64,000 nucleotides of DNA from Nocardioides kongjuensis (GTDB lineage Bacteria; Actinomycetota; Actinomycetes; Propionibacteriales; Nocardioidaceae), in the NCBI RefSeq assembly GCF_013409625.1, contig NZ_JACCBF010000001.1, forward strand, positions 2,173,001 to 2,237,000. The letters run 5' to 3'. Position numbers and translations under genes: made by a program. Below the pieces are notes generated by a model. That model saw only the letters and a list, made by a program, of their open reading frames with translations, was not told the origin of the DNA and searched no databases. Of this stretch, positions 24,423 to 33,605 are shown in pieces (within the stretch, counting starts at the first letter, position 1; every line of letters begins with the position of its first letter).

Positions 24423-25490
24423 TCATCGAGCCCGGTCCGCACCGATCTGCGCGGCAACGGCGCGCAGGTGGGCGACGCTGTCGAGCACGAACCGCTCGCG
24501 CTCCTCGTCGTCCGCGGGCTCGGCCAGGGAGGTGAGCGATCGCCGCTCGCCCCGCGCGACCGCGTCCTCGTAGCCCCGGGCCAGCCGTACCAGCTCAGCG
24601 AGCTCGACCGTCGTCATGTCCGGCTGCCCGGCGTGCCACAGCGGGTCGTGGATCGGGATCGGCAGCTGGAAGCGGCGACCCATGATGCCCTCGATCGACA
24701 GCGCCTTGCGGGGCGCATCGAGCAACGCCGTCATCAGGGCCGGCCAGTCGATGACGCCCTGACCGCAGGGCGCGAGCACCCGGCACAGGCCCTGCTCGGT
24801 GAAGAACAGGGCACCGTCACGGACGTGGGTCTGGCGCGTGTACGGCGCGACCCGCCGCGCCGCCGCCACGGGGTCCTCCCCGCGGATCAGCACGTTGGCC
24901 GTGTCGAAGGTGATCCCGAACGCGTCGGCACCCCCCTCCTCGACCAGCCGGACCAGCTCGAAGGTCGTGATCTCCTCGTGCGTCTCGATGTTGAGGTGCG
25001 AGCCGTGCTCGCGCAGCACCGGCGCGAGCTCGGCCATCACCTTGCCCGTTGCCCGCAGCTGGTCGTTCCAGGTGACGTCCGTGCGGTACCGGTCGCAGGC
25101 CAGGCGGCCGGCCAGATCGAACTTGTAGTTGGCCGTCGCCGCCCAGATCTCGTGGATCCCCGCAGCGGCACAGGCCACCACGATCCGCTCGATGCCCGTC
25201 AGGTAGTCCCCGTCGCCGAGCGCGCGGATCTCGGGCGCCTCCGGGGCCGCGAAGGGGTTGATCTTCGCGGCCCCGACCTCGAGGTAGAGCCCGAGGTCGT
25301 CGGCCTGCTCGCGCAGCGCGCGGAGCTCGCCGACGTCGAGGGTCGGGCTCAGCTCGAGCGCCGAGCGGAAGAACACGCCCTCGAGGCCGGCACTCGCCGC
25401 CTTCTCCAGCAGCCAGGCGGCATCCGTGCCCGCAGGTGCCGGGAACTTCGAGCTGTCCGTCCCGATCCGGAAGCCGACGTCACTCGTCAT
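24423..25490 (-). CDS. Sugar phosphate isomerase/epimerase-like TIM-barrel protein (copy A)
   Basis: A 355-residue AP-endonuclease-2-family TIM barrel. Likely metal ligands are Glu in LNIETHEE, Asp in ITFDTAN, His in RQTHVRD and Glu in LSIEG. It is clearly paralogous to the protein encoded at 26940-28028, with shared segments such as ELSPTLD, GSHLN-ETHEEITT and ARRVAPYTR. The ATG at 25490 overlaps the oxidase gene end by 11 nt. The two copies flank an FAD oxidase in an importer operon, so they probably isomerise or cleave products of the imported substrate. Reaction unknown. Confidence 0.78.
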   Translation of the reverse strand: MTSDVGFRIGTDSSKFPAPAGTDAAWLLEKAASAGLEGVFFRSALELSPTLDVGELRALREQADDLGLYLEVGAAKINPFAAPEAPEIRALGDGDYLTGIERIVVACAAAGIHEIWAATANYKFDLAGRLACDRYRTDVTWNDQLRATGKVMAELAPVLREHGSHLNIETHEEITTFELVRLVEEGGADAFGITFDTANVLIRGEDPVAAARRVAPYTRQTHVRDGALFFTEQGLCRVLAPCGQGVIDWPALMTALLDAPRKALSIEGIMGRRFQLPIPIHDPLWHAGQPDMTTVELAELVRLARGYEDAVARGERRSLTSLAEPADDEERERFVLDSVAHLRAVAAQIGADRAR

Positions 25491-26943
25491 CGAGGACGTC
25501 CTCGCCCTCACCGGACAGGTCGACGAGACCGCGGCGGAACACGTTGTGCGGGTCGTACTCCCGCTTCACGGCGACCAGCCGGTCGTACTTGTCGCCGTAG
25601 GCGTAGCGTGCCGCGTTCTCGTCGCCGGCCACGCTGGTGAAGTTGATGTAGGTCCCGTTCTTGTACGGGTCCATCTCGGCGTCGAAGCCCGACACCCAGT
25701 CCATCAGCTCGGGTGCCTCGGACGGGAACTCCCACTCGGCGCCGGCACTCGCCATGAACTTCGCCGACGTGCGGTCGCTGGTGGAGGTGGCCATCGGGTC
25801 GACCCGGGCCGCCTGCCCTCCCCGGGGGTAGAGCTGGTAGGGGCACGCGAAGTGCGGCGCGATGGTCGAGCGGGCCTGCAACGGGCGTCCCGGGTAGGCG
25901 TCCGACCACTTCAGGACGGTGTCGATCGCCTCGTCGGGGAACTCGTTGAGCATGCTGTTCTTCCAGTAGCGGCGCACCCCGTAGCGGAAGTCGTCGTCGC
26001 ACGCGCGCTGCAGCTCGACGTGCGGAACCTGGTACTCGGTCTGCCACACCGGCGACCCGGCGCCGATCATGCCGTCGGTGAGTCGACGGCCCTCGTCCGC
26101 GTCGCCCCAGTGGATCGTCGCGACGGAGACGACCTGGCTGCCGCGGTACTTCGCGGGCACGACCGTCCAGAAGTCCGGCACCTCGACCGTGCGGGCGTAG
26201 GTGACGACGTTGTCCTCGGCGTCGTAGCTCCAGTCGCGGAAGTGCTGGAGGACGCGCTTGCGGTCCTCCCCGACGTAGAACGCCTGGCGCACGTTGGCCT
26301 TGAGCGTGAACGGCGTGTAGCGGAAGGTGAACTTCGTGGCGATGCCGTAGTTGTGGCCGGCGCCGCGCACCGCCCAGAACAGCTCCGGGTGCTCGTTCTC
26401 GTTGACGGTGAGGATCCGGCCGTCCGCGACGACGAACTCCACCTCGACGACGTGGTCGGTGGTCAGGCCGTACATCCGCGACAGGTAGCCCGTGCCGCCG
26501 CCGAGGGTGAGGCCCGCGACACCGGTGTGCGAGACCGTGCCGGCAGGTACGACGACGCCGTGCTCGGCGCAGGCGCGGTCGAGGTCGCCGAGCCGGCAGC
26601 CCGCACCGGCCGTGACCGTGCCGGCCGCGTGGTCGAAGGTGACCTCCTTCATCGGGCCGGTGTCGAGCAGCACGGCACCGTCGATGACCGCGGTGCCCGC
26701 CAGGTTGTGGCCGCCGCCGCGGACCGTGACCTCGTAGCCGTTCTCGAGGGACCAGGTCAGCGCCCGGGAGACGTCCTGGGCGCTTCGGCACGAGACGATG
26801 GCGGCGGGGTTGCGGTCGATGTCGGCGTTCCAGACGTGGCGCTCCAGGTCGTAGTGCCGCTCCCCGGGCAGGATGACAGGGCAGTCCACGGCGCTCTTCA
26901 GCCCGGCGATGTCCGCCCGGGTCGCGTTCGCGGTCGTGCTCAT
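25480..26943 (-). CDS. FAD-linked oxidase, BBE/6-hydroxynicotine-oxidase family
   Basis: A 487-residue PCMH-type flavoprotein. H79 in RGGGHNLAG is the expected covalent 8-alpha-histidyl FAD site. The second covalent Cys of bicovalent BBE enzymes is Val in the aligned segment (PAGTVSHTG), so attachment is probably through His only, as in 6-hydroxy-D-nicotine oxidase. The C-terminal BBE domain ends with YINFTS and DPHNVFR. These enzymes oxidise amines, alcohols or sugars with O2. The start overlaps the upstream isomerase stop by 4 nt. No signal peptide, so cytoplasmic. Confidence 0.86.
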   Translation of the reverse strand: MSTTANATRADIAGLKSAVDCPVILPGERHYDLERHVWNADIDRNPAAIVSCRSAQDVSRALTWSLENGYEVTVRGGGHNLAGTAVIDGAVLLDTGPMKEVTFDHAAGTVTAGAGCRLGDLDRACAEHGVVVPAGTVSHTGVAGLTLGGGTGYLSRMYGLTTDHVVEVEFVVADGRILTVNENEHPELFWAVRGAGHNYGIATKFTFRYTPFTLKANVRQAFYVGEDRKRVLQHFRDWSYDAEDNVVTYARTVEVPDFWTVVPAKYRGSQVVSVATIHWGDADEGRRLTDGMIGAGSPVWQTEYQVPHVELQRACDDDFRYGVRRYWKNSMLNEFPDEAIDTVLKWSDAYPGRPLQARSTIAPHFACPYQLYPRGGQAARVDPMATSTSDRTSAKFMASAGAEWEFPSEAPELMDWVSGFDAEMDPYKNGTYINFTSVAGDENAARYAYGDKYDRLVAVKREYDPHNVFRRGLVDLSGEGEDVLDDE

Positions 26944-28028
26944 GGGATGTACTCCTTCGTCGGTTGGGTGTGTGCTCCGGCAGCGGTGACGCTGCGGAGG
27001 TGCCCGGCACTTCGGCGGAGGAATTCCTCCCGCGTGAACAGCCCGCCCGCCCGCAGCCGCGCTGCGTCGGGACGATCGAATGAGCGGACGTGGTGCTCGT
27101 AGGCACCGACGCAGTCGAGGACCGCGCCAAGCTCGAGGGGATCCAGGTCGGGGTGGGCGGCCCGCCAGCGCGGGTCGTCGTGCCAGACCTGCATCGCCGG
27201 CTGGTGGGGACCGGCCGGCTCGATGGAGAGGTGGAGGTCGGGGTTGGCCCCCAGCAGCACGCCGAGGACCTCGGCCCAGTCGACGACGCCGTCGCCGCAC
27301 GGGAGCAGGTAGCGGTCGGGCGCCTCCGGGCCCGCGACGATCGCGACGTCGCGCAGGTGGCACATCCGGGTGTACGGCGCCACGCGGCGGGCCGCGGCCT
27401 CCGCCGTCTCGCCGTGCACGTAGACGTTCGCGCTGTCGAAGGTGATGCCGAGGACGTCGGGACCGACCGCCTCGACGAGCCGGACCACGTCGTGGGTCGT
27501 GATCTCCTCGTGGGTCTCCAGGTTGAGGTGCGAGCCGCAGGCCCGCAGCACCGGTGCCAGCTGGTGCAGCAGGCCCTCGGTGGCGGCCATCTGGTCGGCC
27601 CAGGGGGCATCGCGGCGGTAGCGGTCGTTCTTGTGCAGGCCCGGGAGCCCCGCCTGGAAGTTGCCGGTCGCGGTCCACAGCTCGTGGCAGCCGATGGCCG
27701 CCGCGGCCTCGATCATCCGCTCCATGCCGGCGACGTAGCTGCCGTCGCCGAGCCGGCGGATCTCCGGCAGCTCGGCGGTCATGTAGGGGTTGACCTTGCC
27801 GACCCCCAGCTCGAGGTAGAGGCCCAGGCTCGCGGCCGCGTCGGCGACCTCGCGCAGCAGGCCGGCGTCGAGGGTGGGCGAGAGCTCGTAGAGGGTGCGC
27901 ACCAGGACGCCGTCCAGGCCGAGGGCCGCCGTGTCCGCCAGCACCTGGGGCCAGGGCTCGTCGACGGCTCCCTTGAGCGCACGGTGCGGGGACGGCAGCT
28001 TGACGTCGGCGCCCACGCGCACGCTCAT
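26940..28028 (-). CDS. Sugar phosphate isomerase/epimerase-like TIM-barrel protein (copy B)
   Basis: A 362-residue TIM barrel paralogous to copy A. The matching metal-ligand positions are LNLETHEE, ITFDSAN, MCHLRD and LSIEPAG. Both copies share unusual length (over 350 residues against about 280 for typical family members), due to a C-terminal helical extension. ATGA overlaps at both ends tie it to the ABC ATPase upstream and the oxidase downstream. Whether the pair forms a heteromer or performs successive steps cannot be seen. Confidence 0.78.
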   Translation of the reverse strand: MSVRVGADVKLPSPHRALKGAVDEPWPQVLADTAALGLDGVLVRTLYELSPTLDAGLLREVADAAASLGLYLELGVGKVNPYMTAELPEIRRLGDGSYVAGMERMIEAAAAIGCHELWTATGNFQAGLPGLHKNDRYRRDAPWADQMAATEGLLHQLAPVLRACGSHLNLETHEEITTHDVVRLVEAVGPDVLGITFDSANVYVHGETAEAAARRVAPYTRMCHLRDVAIVAGPEAPDRYLLPCGDGVVDWAEVLGVLLGANPDLHLSIEPAGPHQPAMQVWHDDPRWRAAHPDLDPLELGAVLDCVGAYEHHVRSFDRPDAARLRAGGLFTREEFLRRSAGHLRSVTAAGAHTQPTKEYIP

Positions 28029-28873
28029 GCGGTCCTCCGCTCCGCCGTCGCGGCTGCTGCGGCGGCTCGCCGGGCGCGGTCGCGGTCCGGGTCGGGGATC
28101 GGGATGGCCGCCAACAGGCTCTGGGTGTAGTCGTGCTGCGGGCGGTCGAACACGTCGGCGCAGGGGCCGTTCTCGACCACCACGCCGCGCTGCATCACCA
28201 TCACCTCGTGGCACAGGTGGCGCACGAGGGCCAGGTCGTGGGCGACGAACACCACGGCGAGGCCGAGCTGCTGCTGCATGTCGAGCAGCAGGTTGACCAC
28301 CTGGGCCTGGACGGAGACGTCCAGCGCCGACACGGGCTCGTCGCAGACGAGCACCCGCGGCCCGACCGCGAGGGCACGGGCGATCGCGATCCGCTGCCGC
28401 TGGCCTCCGGAGAACGAGCGCGGGAAGCGGTCCAGGACGGTGGCGTCCAGGCCGACCAGCTCGAGCACCTCGACCACGCGGGCCCGACGTGCCTCGCGCG
28501 AGCCGGCCATCCGGTGGATGTCGAGCCCCTCCCCGACGATCGTCTCGACGCTCATCCGCGGGTTCAGGCTCGAGTAGGGGTCCTGGAAGACCATCTGGAC
28601 CTCGCGCCGGAAGCGGCGCCGGGTCGCCCGGTCGGCACCCGTCAGCACGACGCCGTCGAAGAGGACCTCGCCCGCGTCGGCCCGCTCCAGCCCGACCACG
28701 CAGCGCAGCGTGGTCGACTTGCCGCTGCCGGACTCGCCGACGATGCCCAGGATCGCGCCGGGTCCGACGCTGAAGCTGACGTCGTCGACGGCGCGGGTGG
28801 CCTCGCGGCGCGACCCGAAGGTCCGGGTCAGGCCGCGGGCCTCGAGGATCGGCGTCGGGTCGGTGGTGGTCAT
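28025..28873 (-). CDS. Oligopeptide/opine-type ABC transporter ATPase (DppF-like)
   Basis: A 282-residue nucleotide-binding subunit with Walker [11 protein letters not shown]-loop FQDPYSSLNPRM, signature FSGGQRQR, Walker B VLVCDEP with SALD as D-loop, and the switch His in VAHDL. The NPRMSV and C-terminal oligo_HPY-type region are typical of DppF/OppF. It pairs with the DppD-like ATPase encoded directly upstream with an ATGA overlap. Confidence 0.93.
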   Translation of the reverse strand: MTTTDPTPILEARGLTRTFGSRREATRAVDDVSFSVGPGAILGIVGESGSGKSTTLRCVVGLERADAGEVLFDGVVLTGADRATRRRFRREVQMVFQDPYSSLNPRMSVETIVGEGLDIHRMAGSREARRARVVEVLELVGLDATVLDRFPRSFSGGQRQRIAIARALAVGPRVLVCDEPVSALDVSVQAQVVNLLLDMQQQLGLAVVFVAHDLALVRHLCHEVMVMQRGVVVENGPCADVFDRPQHDYTQSLLAAIPIPDPDRDRARRAAAAAATAERRTA

Positions 28874-29910
28874 CGGTTCCCCTCCCCCGCGGGTGCGAGC
28901 GGGTGGTGGCAGGCGACGTCGGCGGCGCCGAGGCGTTGTACGTCGGGTCGGATCTCGGTGCAGTCGGCCTCGGCGCGCGCACAGCGCGGGTGGAACGCGC
29001 AGCCGCCGGGCCGCGAGGTGGGCTGGGCCGGGCTGCCCGCGATCGGCGCGAGCGCCCCGTCCCGGTCGACGCGGGGCACGGACGCCAACAAGCCGGACGT
29101 GTAGGGGTGCCGCGGGGCTCGGTACAGCTCGCGGACCGGGCCGCTCTCGACGCCGCGGCCGGCGTACATGACCGCGACGCGGTCGGCGAAGCCGGCGACC
29201 AGGCCGAGGTCGTGGGTGATCAGCACGACGCCCATGCCGAGCTCGGCGACGAGCGAGTCGATCAGCGAGAGCACCTGCTCCTGCACCCGGACGTCGAGCG
29301 CGGTCGTCGGCTCGTCGGCGATCAGCAGGTCCGGGTGGGCGACGATGGCCATGGCGAGGCAGACCCGCTGCCGCATGCCGCCGGAGAACTCGTGCGGGTA
29401 GGCCCGCATCCGGCGCTCGGCGTTGGGGATGCCCAGGCGGTCGAGGGTCTCCACGGCCCGCTTGCGCGCCTCGACCTTGCCGACGCCGTGGACCCGCAGG
29501 GACTCCATCACCTGGCTGCCGACGGTGCGCACCGGGTTCAGCGTGGTCATCGGGTCCTGCAGCATCAGGCCGATCCGCCGGCCCCGATGGGCACGCATCT
29601 CCCGGTCGCTGAGCGCGAGCAGGTCGGTGCCGTCGAGACGCACCCGGCCGGTGACCGTGGCACGGTGGTCGAGCCGGAGCAGCGCCCGGGCGGTGACCGA
29701 CTTTCCCGAACCGGACTCGCCGACGAGGGCGACCCGCTCGCCGCGGGCGACGCTCAGGTCGAACCCGGACACGATCTCCACGGCGCCCGCCGAGCTCGGA
29801 TAGCTCACCGTCAGGTCGGTGACCTCGAGGAGCGGCCGGGGCGCGAGGTCCTCCCCGGGGGCCGGGGCGGGTACCTCCTGGTTGAGGCTCACGATGTCGA
29901 GACCTTTCAT
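28870..29910 (-). CDS. Oligopeptide/opine-type ABC transporter ATPase (DppD-like)
   Basis: A 346-residue ATPase: Walker [11 protein letters not shown]-loop [12 protein letters not shown], signature FSGGMRQR, Walker B LLIADEP and switch His in ITHDL. The C-terminal oligo_HPY domain carries the cysteine cluster [14 protein letters not shown], which in DppD/OppD proteins binds an iron-sulphur cluster. An extra 25 or so N-terminal residues precede the ABC domain. Genes overlap by 4 nt on both sides. Confidence 0.93.
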   Translation of the reverse strand: MKGLDIVSLNQEVPAPAPGEDLAPRPLLEVTDLTVSYPSSAGAVEIVSGFDLSVARGERVALVGESGSGKSVTARALLRLDHRATVTGRVRLDGTDLLALSDREMRAHRGRRIGLMLQDPMTTLNPVRTVGSQVMESLRVHGVGKVEARKRAVETLDRLGIPNAERRMRAYPHEFSGGMRQRVCLAMAIVAHPDLLIADEPTTALDVRVQEQVLSLIDSLVAELGMGVVLITHDLGLVAGFADRVAVMYAGRGVESGPVRELYRAPRHPYTSGLLASVPRVDRDGALAPIAGSPAQPTSRPGGCAFHPRCARAEADCTEIRPDVQRLGAADVACHHPLAPAGEGNR

Positions 29911-30770
29911 GCCAGCCCCGCGTCGGGGTGGTTGCGGTTGCGCAGCGAGTCGCCGCTGAGGGCGAAGGCGAGGGCGGTGACGGTGATCAGCAGCCCGGGG
30001 ACCACGGAGATCCACCAGGCGTTGGTCAGGTAGCGCGCGCCGGTCTCGACCATGGCGCCCCACTCGGCGCTGGGCGGCTGGGCGCCGGCGCCGACGAAGG
30101 ACAGGCCGGCCATGATCAGGGTCGCGCCGCCGATCTCGAGGGTGGCCTGCACGTAGACCCCGTCGAGCGAGTTGGGCAGGACGTGGCGCAGCATCAGCCG
30201 CCACCGGCCGGCGCCGAGGACGCGGGCCGCCTCGACGTACGGCGAGGTGATGACCGTGCGCATCTCGGCCCGCGCGATCCGGGCGAAGCCGGGCCACCAG
30301 GCCACGACCATGGCGATGACCGCCGATCGCAGGCTCGGACCGAGGGCGACCGCGACGCCGAGCGCCATGACCATCACCGGCAGCGACAAGGTGATGTCGC
30401 AGAACCTCATCACGATGTCGTCGACCCAGCGCCCGCCGATCGTGGCGACGGAGGCCACCAGGATGCCGATCAGGGCGGCGCCGGCGACGGCCAGCAGCGC
30501 GCCGAGGATGGAGGCGCGTGCCCCGGCGAGCGCCCGGCTGAGCACGTCGCGGCCCAGGCCGTCGGTGCCGAGCAGGTGGTCACCCGAGGGAGACTGCAGG
30601 GCCTGGCCGAGGTCGACGGAGTAGGGGTCGTGGGGCGCGATGAGCGGACCCACCACGGCGAGCACGAGCAGGGCGACGACCGTGCCGTAGGCGATCCGGT
30701 CGAGCCACGGCACCCGACGGCGGGTACGGCGCACGCGCGGCACGGCGTGGGCAGCGGCTGCGGTGGTCAT
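29907..30770 (-). CDS. ABC transporter permease, DppC-like
   Basis: A 287-residue inner-membrane permease with an N-terminal OppC_N helix (VVALLVLAVVGPLIAP), the motif HLLGTDGLGRDVLSR, and the EAA loop EAARVLGAGRWRLMLRHVLPN that docks on the ATPases. About six transmembrane helices. Start ATG 30770 overlaps the DppB-like gene stop by 4 nt. Confidence 0.93.
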   Translation of the reverse strand: MTTAAAAHAVPRVRRTRRRVPWLDRIAYGTVVALLVLAVVGPLIAPHDPYSVDLGQALQSPSGDHLLGTDGLGRDVLSRALAGARASILGALLAVAGAALIGILVASVATIGGRWVDDIVMRFCDITLSLPVMVMALGVAVALGPSLRSAVIAMVVAWWPGFARIARAEMRTVITSPYVEAARVLGAGRWRLMLRHVLPNSLDGVYVQATLEIGGATLIMAGLSFVGAGAQPPSAEWGAMVETGARYLTNAWWISVVPGLLITVTALAFALSGDSLRNRNHPDAGLA

Positions 30771-31807
30771 GCGGAGGCCCTCCGGGTCTCGAGGAGGCGG
30801 ACCCGGGGGTCCGCGGCGAGCTGGACGAGGTCGACCACGAGGCCGACGAAGGTGACGATCACGCCGACGACGAGCACCATGCCGATCACCGCGAAGGTGT
30901 CCTTCTGCGCGACCGCCTGGGTCAGGTAGCTGCCGAACCCCGGCCGGCTGAAGACCGTCTCGACCATGACCGCGCCGCCCATCATCCAGCCGACCTGCAG
31001 GCCGACCAGCGTGCTGACGGGTGCGATCGCGTTGCGCAGGCCGTGCTGCAGCAGCACGGTGCGCTCGCGCGCACCCTTGGCGCGGGCCGCGGTGACGTGG
31101 TCGGCCTCGAGCGCGGTGATCATCGAGCCACGCACGACCCGGATGACGAACGACATGAACGGGATCGCCAGCACCGCTGCAGGAAGCACCAGGTGGGCCA
31201 GGGCGTCGGAGAACGCGGTCAGGTCGCCGGCGAGCAGGCTGTCGACGGTGAGGAAGCCGGTGCGGCGCGGAACGTCGACCCCGAGGGTCGAGACACCCGA
31301 GATCGGCACCAGGCCGAGCTTCCGGCCGATCAGGGTCTGGGCGATCATGGCGAGCCAGAAGGTCGGCAGGGCGCCGCAGAAGATCGCGGCGAGCCGGACC
31401 GAGTTGTCGGTCCGCGTGCGGTGCCGGGCGGCGGCCAGCACCCCGAGCGGCACGCCGCAGGTCAGGTTGATGAGCATCGCCAGGCCGACCAGCTCGACGG
31501 TGTAGGGGATGAGCTGGTGCAGGTCGCCGAGAACCGGCTGGAAGGTGAAGATCGAGGTGCCGAGGTCGCCGTGCATCAGGCGGCCCAGGTAGTTGAGGTA
31601 CTGCTGGACGACCGACTCGTCGAGTCCCAGCCGCTGGCGCACGACCTCCACCTGCTCAGGGGTGGCCGTGACGCCAGCGGCTGCCTGCGCTTCGTCGCCC
31701 GGAATCGCCTTGATCAGCAGGAAGACGATGGTGACGACTCCCCACAGCGTCGTGACCAGCAGCGCGAGCCGGCGCGCGAGGTAGCGGGCGAGAAGCGAAG
31801 GTGCCAT
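30767..31807 (-). CDS. ABC transporter permease, DppB-like
   Basis: A 346-residue permease with a first helix at LALLVTTLWGVVTIVFLL, the DppB-typical periplasmic segment IPGDEA...RLGLDESVVQQYLNYLG, the LGTSIF motif and the EAA loop AARAKGARERTVLLQHGLRNA. It pairs with the DppC-like subunit. It begins 8 nt downstream of the binding-protein gene. Confidence 0.93.
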   Translation of the reverse strand: MAPSLLARYLARRLALLVTTLWGVVTIVFLLIKAIPGDEAQAAAGVTATPEQVEVVRQRLGLDESVVQQYLNYLGRLMHGDLGTSIFTFQPVLGDLHQLIPYTVELVGLAMLINLTCGVPLGVLAAARHRTRTDNSVRLAAIFCGALPTFWLAMIAQTLIGRKLGLVPISGVSTLGVDVPRRTGFLTVDSLLAGDLTAFSDALAHLVLPAAVLAIPFMSFVIRVVRGSMITALEADHVTAARAKGARERTVLLQHGLRNAIAPVSTLVGLQVGWMMGGAVMVETVFSRPGFGSYLTQAVAQKDTFAVIGMVLVVGVIVTFVGLVVDLVQLAADPRVRLLETRRASA

Positions 31808-31815
31808 CGGTCGAC

Positions 31816-33384
31816 TCAGTCCTCGATCTGGTAGGTCTGCGGCATGTAGCCGGTGTGGGCGGGGTACAGCTCGACCCCCGAGACCGTCTTCGGTACGACG
31901 ACCGTGGTCACCTCGTCCGCGACCGGCATCGAGGCCGAGTCGTCGACGAGTGCCTGCTCGACCTGCTTGTAGAGGTCGCAGCGTGCGGTGGCGTCGCCCG
32001 TGGCGTTCGCCTCGTCGAGGAGCTTGTCGACGGCCGGGTTGCCGTACTGCCCGAAGTTCGTGGAGGTCTCCTGGAACTTCGAGTGGTAGCGGGTGGTCAG
32101 CAGGCTGCCCACGTCGGGCGTCGGCGGGTTGTCCCAGATGACCGCCATGTCCGGCGTCGTGCCGACCGAGCCGAGCGACTCGATGTAGGTCGGGTAGTCG
32201 ACGGTCTTGAGCTTCACCGTCACGCCGAGGTCGCGCAGCGTGGACTGCAGCGCGGTGGCCGCGTCGGCCTGCTCCGCGAAGATCGACTGGTAGGCGAGGG
32301 TCAGCTCCTTGCCGCTCGCGGCGAGTCCCGCGAGGAGCTCGCGGGCCTTGTCGAGGTCCTGCGCGAACGGCGCCAGGTCGGGGCGGCAGTCCATGACCGC
32401 GGGCGCGACGCCGGTCGCCACCGCACCGTGGCCACCGAGGATCGTCGTGACGTGGGCCTGGTAGTCGTAGGCCAGGCGGATGCCCAGTCGCACGTCCGGG
32501 TCGTCGAACGGCGCACGCTGGGTGTTGAAGTAGACGTAGAGCCCCTGCGCCTTCGCCAGCTCCACCGAGGTGAAGTGGTCCTGCTCGAGCACCGTGGCGA
32601 GGTCCTGCGGCTCGATGCCGTCGGCGACGTCGATGTTGCCGGCCAGCATCTCCTCGCGCTGGGTGGAGCTCTCCGGGATCAGCCGGTAGACGATCCGGTC
32701 GGGGGCGGCCGCGTTGGCCGCGCCGGTGAAGTCGTCGTACTTCTCGAAGATGATCTGCCGGTTCGGCTTGAAGTCCTCCAGCGTGTAGGGGCCGCTCCCC
32801 GCCTCGTGGGAGGCGAGCCAGGACTGGCCCTGGTCGGAGCCGGCGTTCTTCTCCACGAGGGCGGAGTTGACGATGTAGACCTTCGCGAGGCCGCCGAGGA
32901 AGAGCGACGACGGCGCGGAGAGGTTGAGCCTCACCTCGGTCGGGCTGACCACCTCGGCCGAGGCGTAGTCGGAGAGGAACTGCGCGACGCCGACGCCGAG
33001 CGCCTTCGCGCGGTCGAAGGTGTACTTGACGTCCTCGGCCGTCACCGGCGCCCCGTCGTGGAACTTCGCTCCGTCGCGCAGGGTGAAGGTCACCGACCGC
33101 GCGTCCTCGGCGACGGTCCACGCCGTGGCCAGGCGTCCCTGGAGGGTGCCGTCGGGGTCGTAGTCGACGAGCGACTCGTACATCGGGACCACCGACTGGT
33201 CCACCGTGCTGTTGTCGGCCAGCACCGGGTCGATGTTGGGCACCGTGCCGTCCACTCCGAAGGTGAGGGTCGTGTCGCCGGCAGCACCCGAGCCGCTGGG
33301 ATCGGCAGCACAGGCGGTGACGGTCCCCAGCGCGAGGGCGGCGAGGCCGATGCCCAGCGCCCTCTTCGTCCGAAAGGTTCTCAC
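31816..33384 (-). CDS. ABC transporter substrate-binding lipoprotein (SBP family 5)
   Basis: A 522-residue solute-binding protein starting at GTG 33384, with AAGGAG 6 nt upstream. The signal peptide ends in the lipobox VTAC, so the mature protein is a membrane-anchored lipoprotein. The SBP_bac_5 fold is shown by LRDGAKFHDGAPVTAEDVKYTF and YDYQAHV. Family 5 proteins bind peptides, nickel, opines or plant-derived glycosides; the oxidase and isomerases downstream argue against ordinary peptides here. It is the first gene of an eight-gene operon ending with the isomerase next to marR. Confidence 0.92.
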   Translation of the reverse strand: MRTFRTKRALGIGLAALALGTVTACAADPSGSGAAGDTTLTFGVDGTVPNIDPVLADNSTVDQSVVPMYESLVDYDPDGTLQGRLATAWTVAEDARSVTFTLRDGAKFHDGAPVTAEDVKYTFDRAKALGVGVAQFLSDYASAEVVSPTEVRLNLSAPSSLFLGGLAKVYIVNSALVEKNAGSDQGQSWLASHEAGSGPYTLEDFKPNRQIIFEKYDDFTGAANAAAPDRIVYRLIPESSTQREEMLAGNIDVADGIEPQDLATVLEQDHFTSVELAKAQGLYVYFNTQRAPFDDPDVRLGIRLAYDYQAHVTTILGGHGAVATGVAPAVMDCRPDLAPFAQDLDKARELLAGLAASGKELTLAYQSIFAEQADAATALQSTLRDLGVTVKLKTVDYPTYIESLGSVGTTPDMAVIWDNPPTPDVGSLLTTRYHSKFQETSTNFGQYGNPAVDKLLDEANATGDATARCDLYKQVEQALVDDSASMPVADEVTTVVVPKTVSGVELYPAHTGYMPQTYQIED

Positions 33385-33432
33385 TCCGTGCTCCTTCTGT
33401 CTGTCTCCGCCTGTGAGCCACCTCACCTGGCG

Positions 33433-33440
33433 TGTATACA
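33433..33440. promoter_or_regulatory. TGTATACA palindrome, candidate GntR operator 1
   Basis: A perfect 8-bp palindrome, 49 bp upstream of the binding-protein start. GTATAC occurs twice in this 220-bp divergent region although it is rare in such GC-rich DNA. A FadR/FCD-type GntR gene is two genes away. Binding is inferred. Confidence 0.4.
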
Positions 33441-33493
33441 TAGAACAGCACAAGCGGCCGTGCCGCCACAAGGCTTTCATGTAACTTTCTAAG

Positions 33494-33507
33494 CACTTAA
33501 ATATTGA
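33494..33507. promoter_or_regulatory. MarR-site-like motif upstream of ABC importer
   Basis: CACTTAAATATTGA matches 12 of 14 bases of the motif in the marR/VOC promoter region. It lies 110 bp upstream of the binding-protein start and 99 bp upstream of the M24 gene start, in an AT-rich patch. This suggests common control of importer and catabolic operon. Confidence 0.42.
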
Positions 33508-33585
33508 TTCCCGCCTTGGTACGGTGCTTTTGCGCCCGACTGACCGGTGTTCCGATCCCGAGGCCACGAACAGCACACCATCATT

Positions 33586-33595
33586 TGGTATACGA
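33586..33595. promoter_or_regulatory. TGGTATACGA, candidate GntR operator 2
   Basis: The GTATAC core at 33588-33593 lies directly before the ribosome site of the M24 gene (GAGGAG, 6 nt before GTG 33606). A repressor bound here would block the promoter or elongation of the M24-GntR-dehydrogenase unit, a usual autoregulatory layout for GntR proteins. Confidence 0.4.
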
Positions 33596-33605
33596 GGAGA
33601 CCGAA

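Noticed and set aside
25480..28028. Reading the BBE-type oxidase and isomerases as a nicotine pathway.
   Set aside because: The oxidase resembles 6-hydroxy-D-nicotine oxidase only at family level; no molybdopterin nicotine dehydrogenase or other nicotine genes are present.
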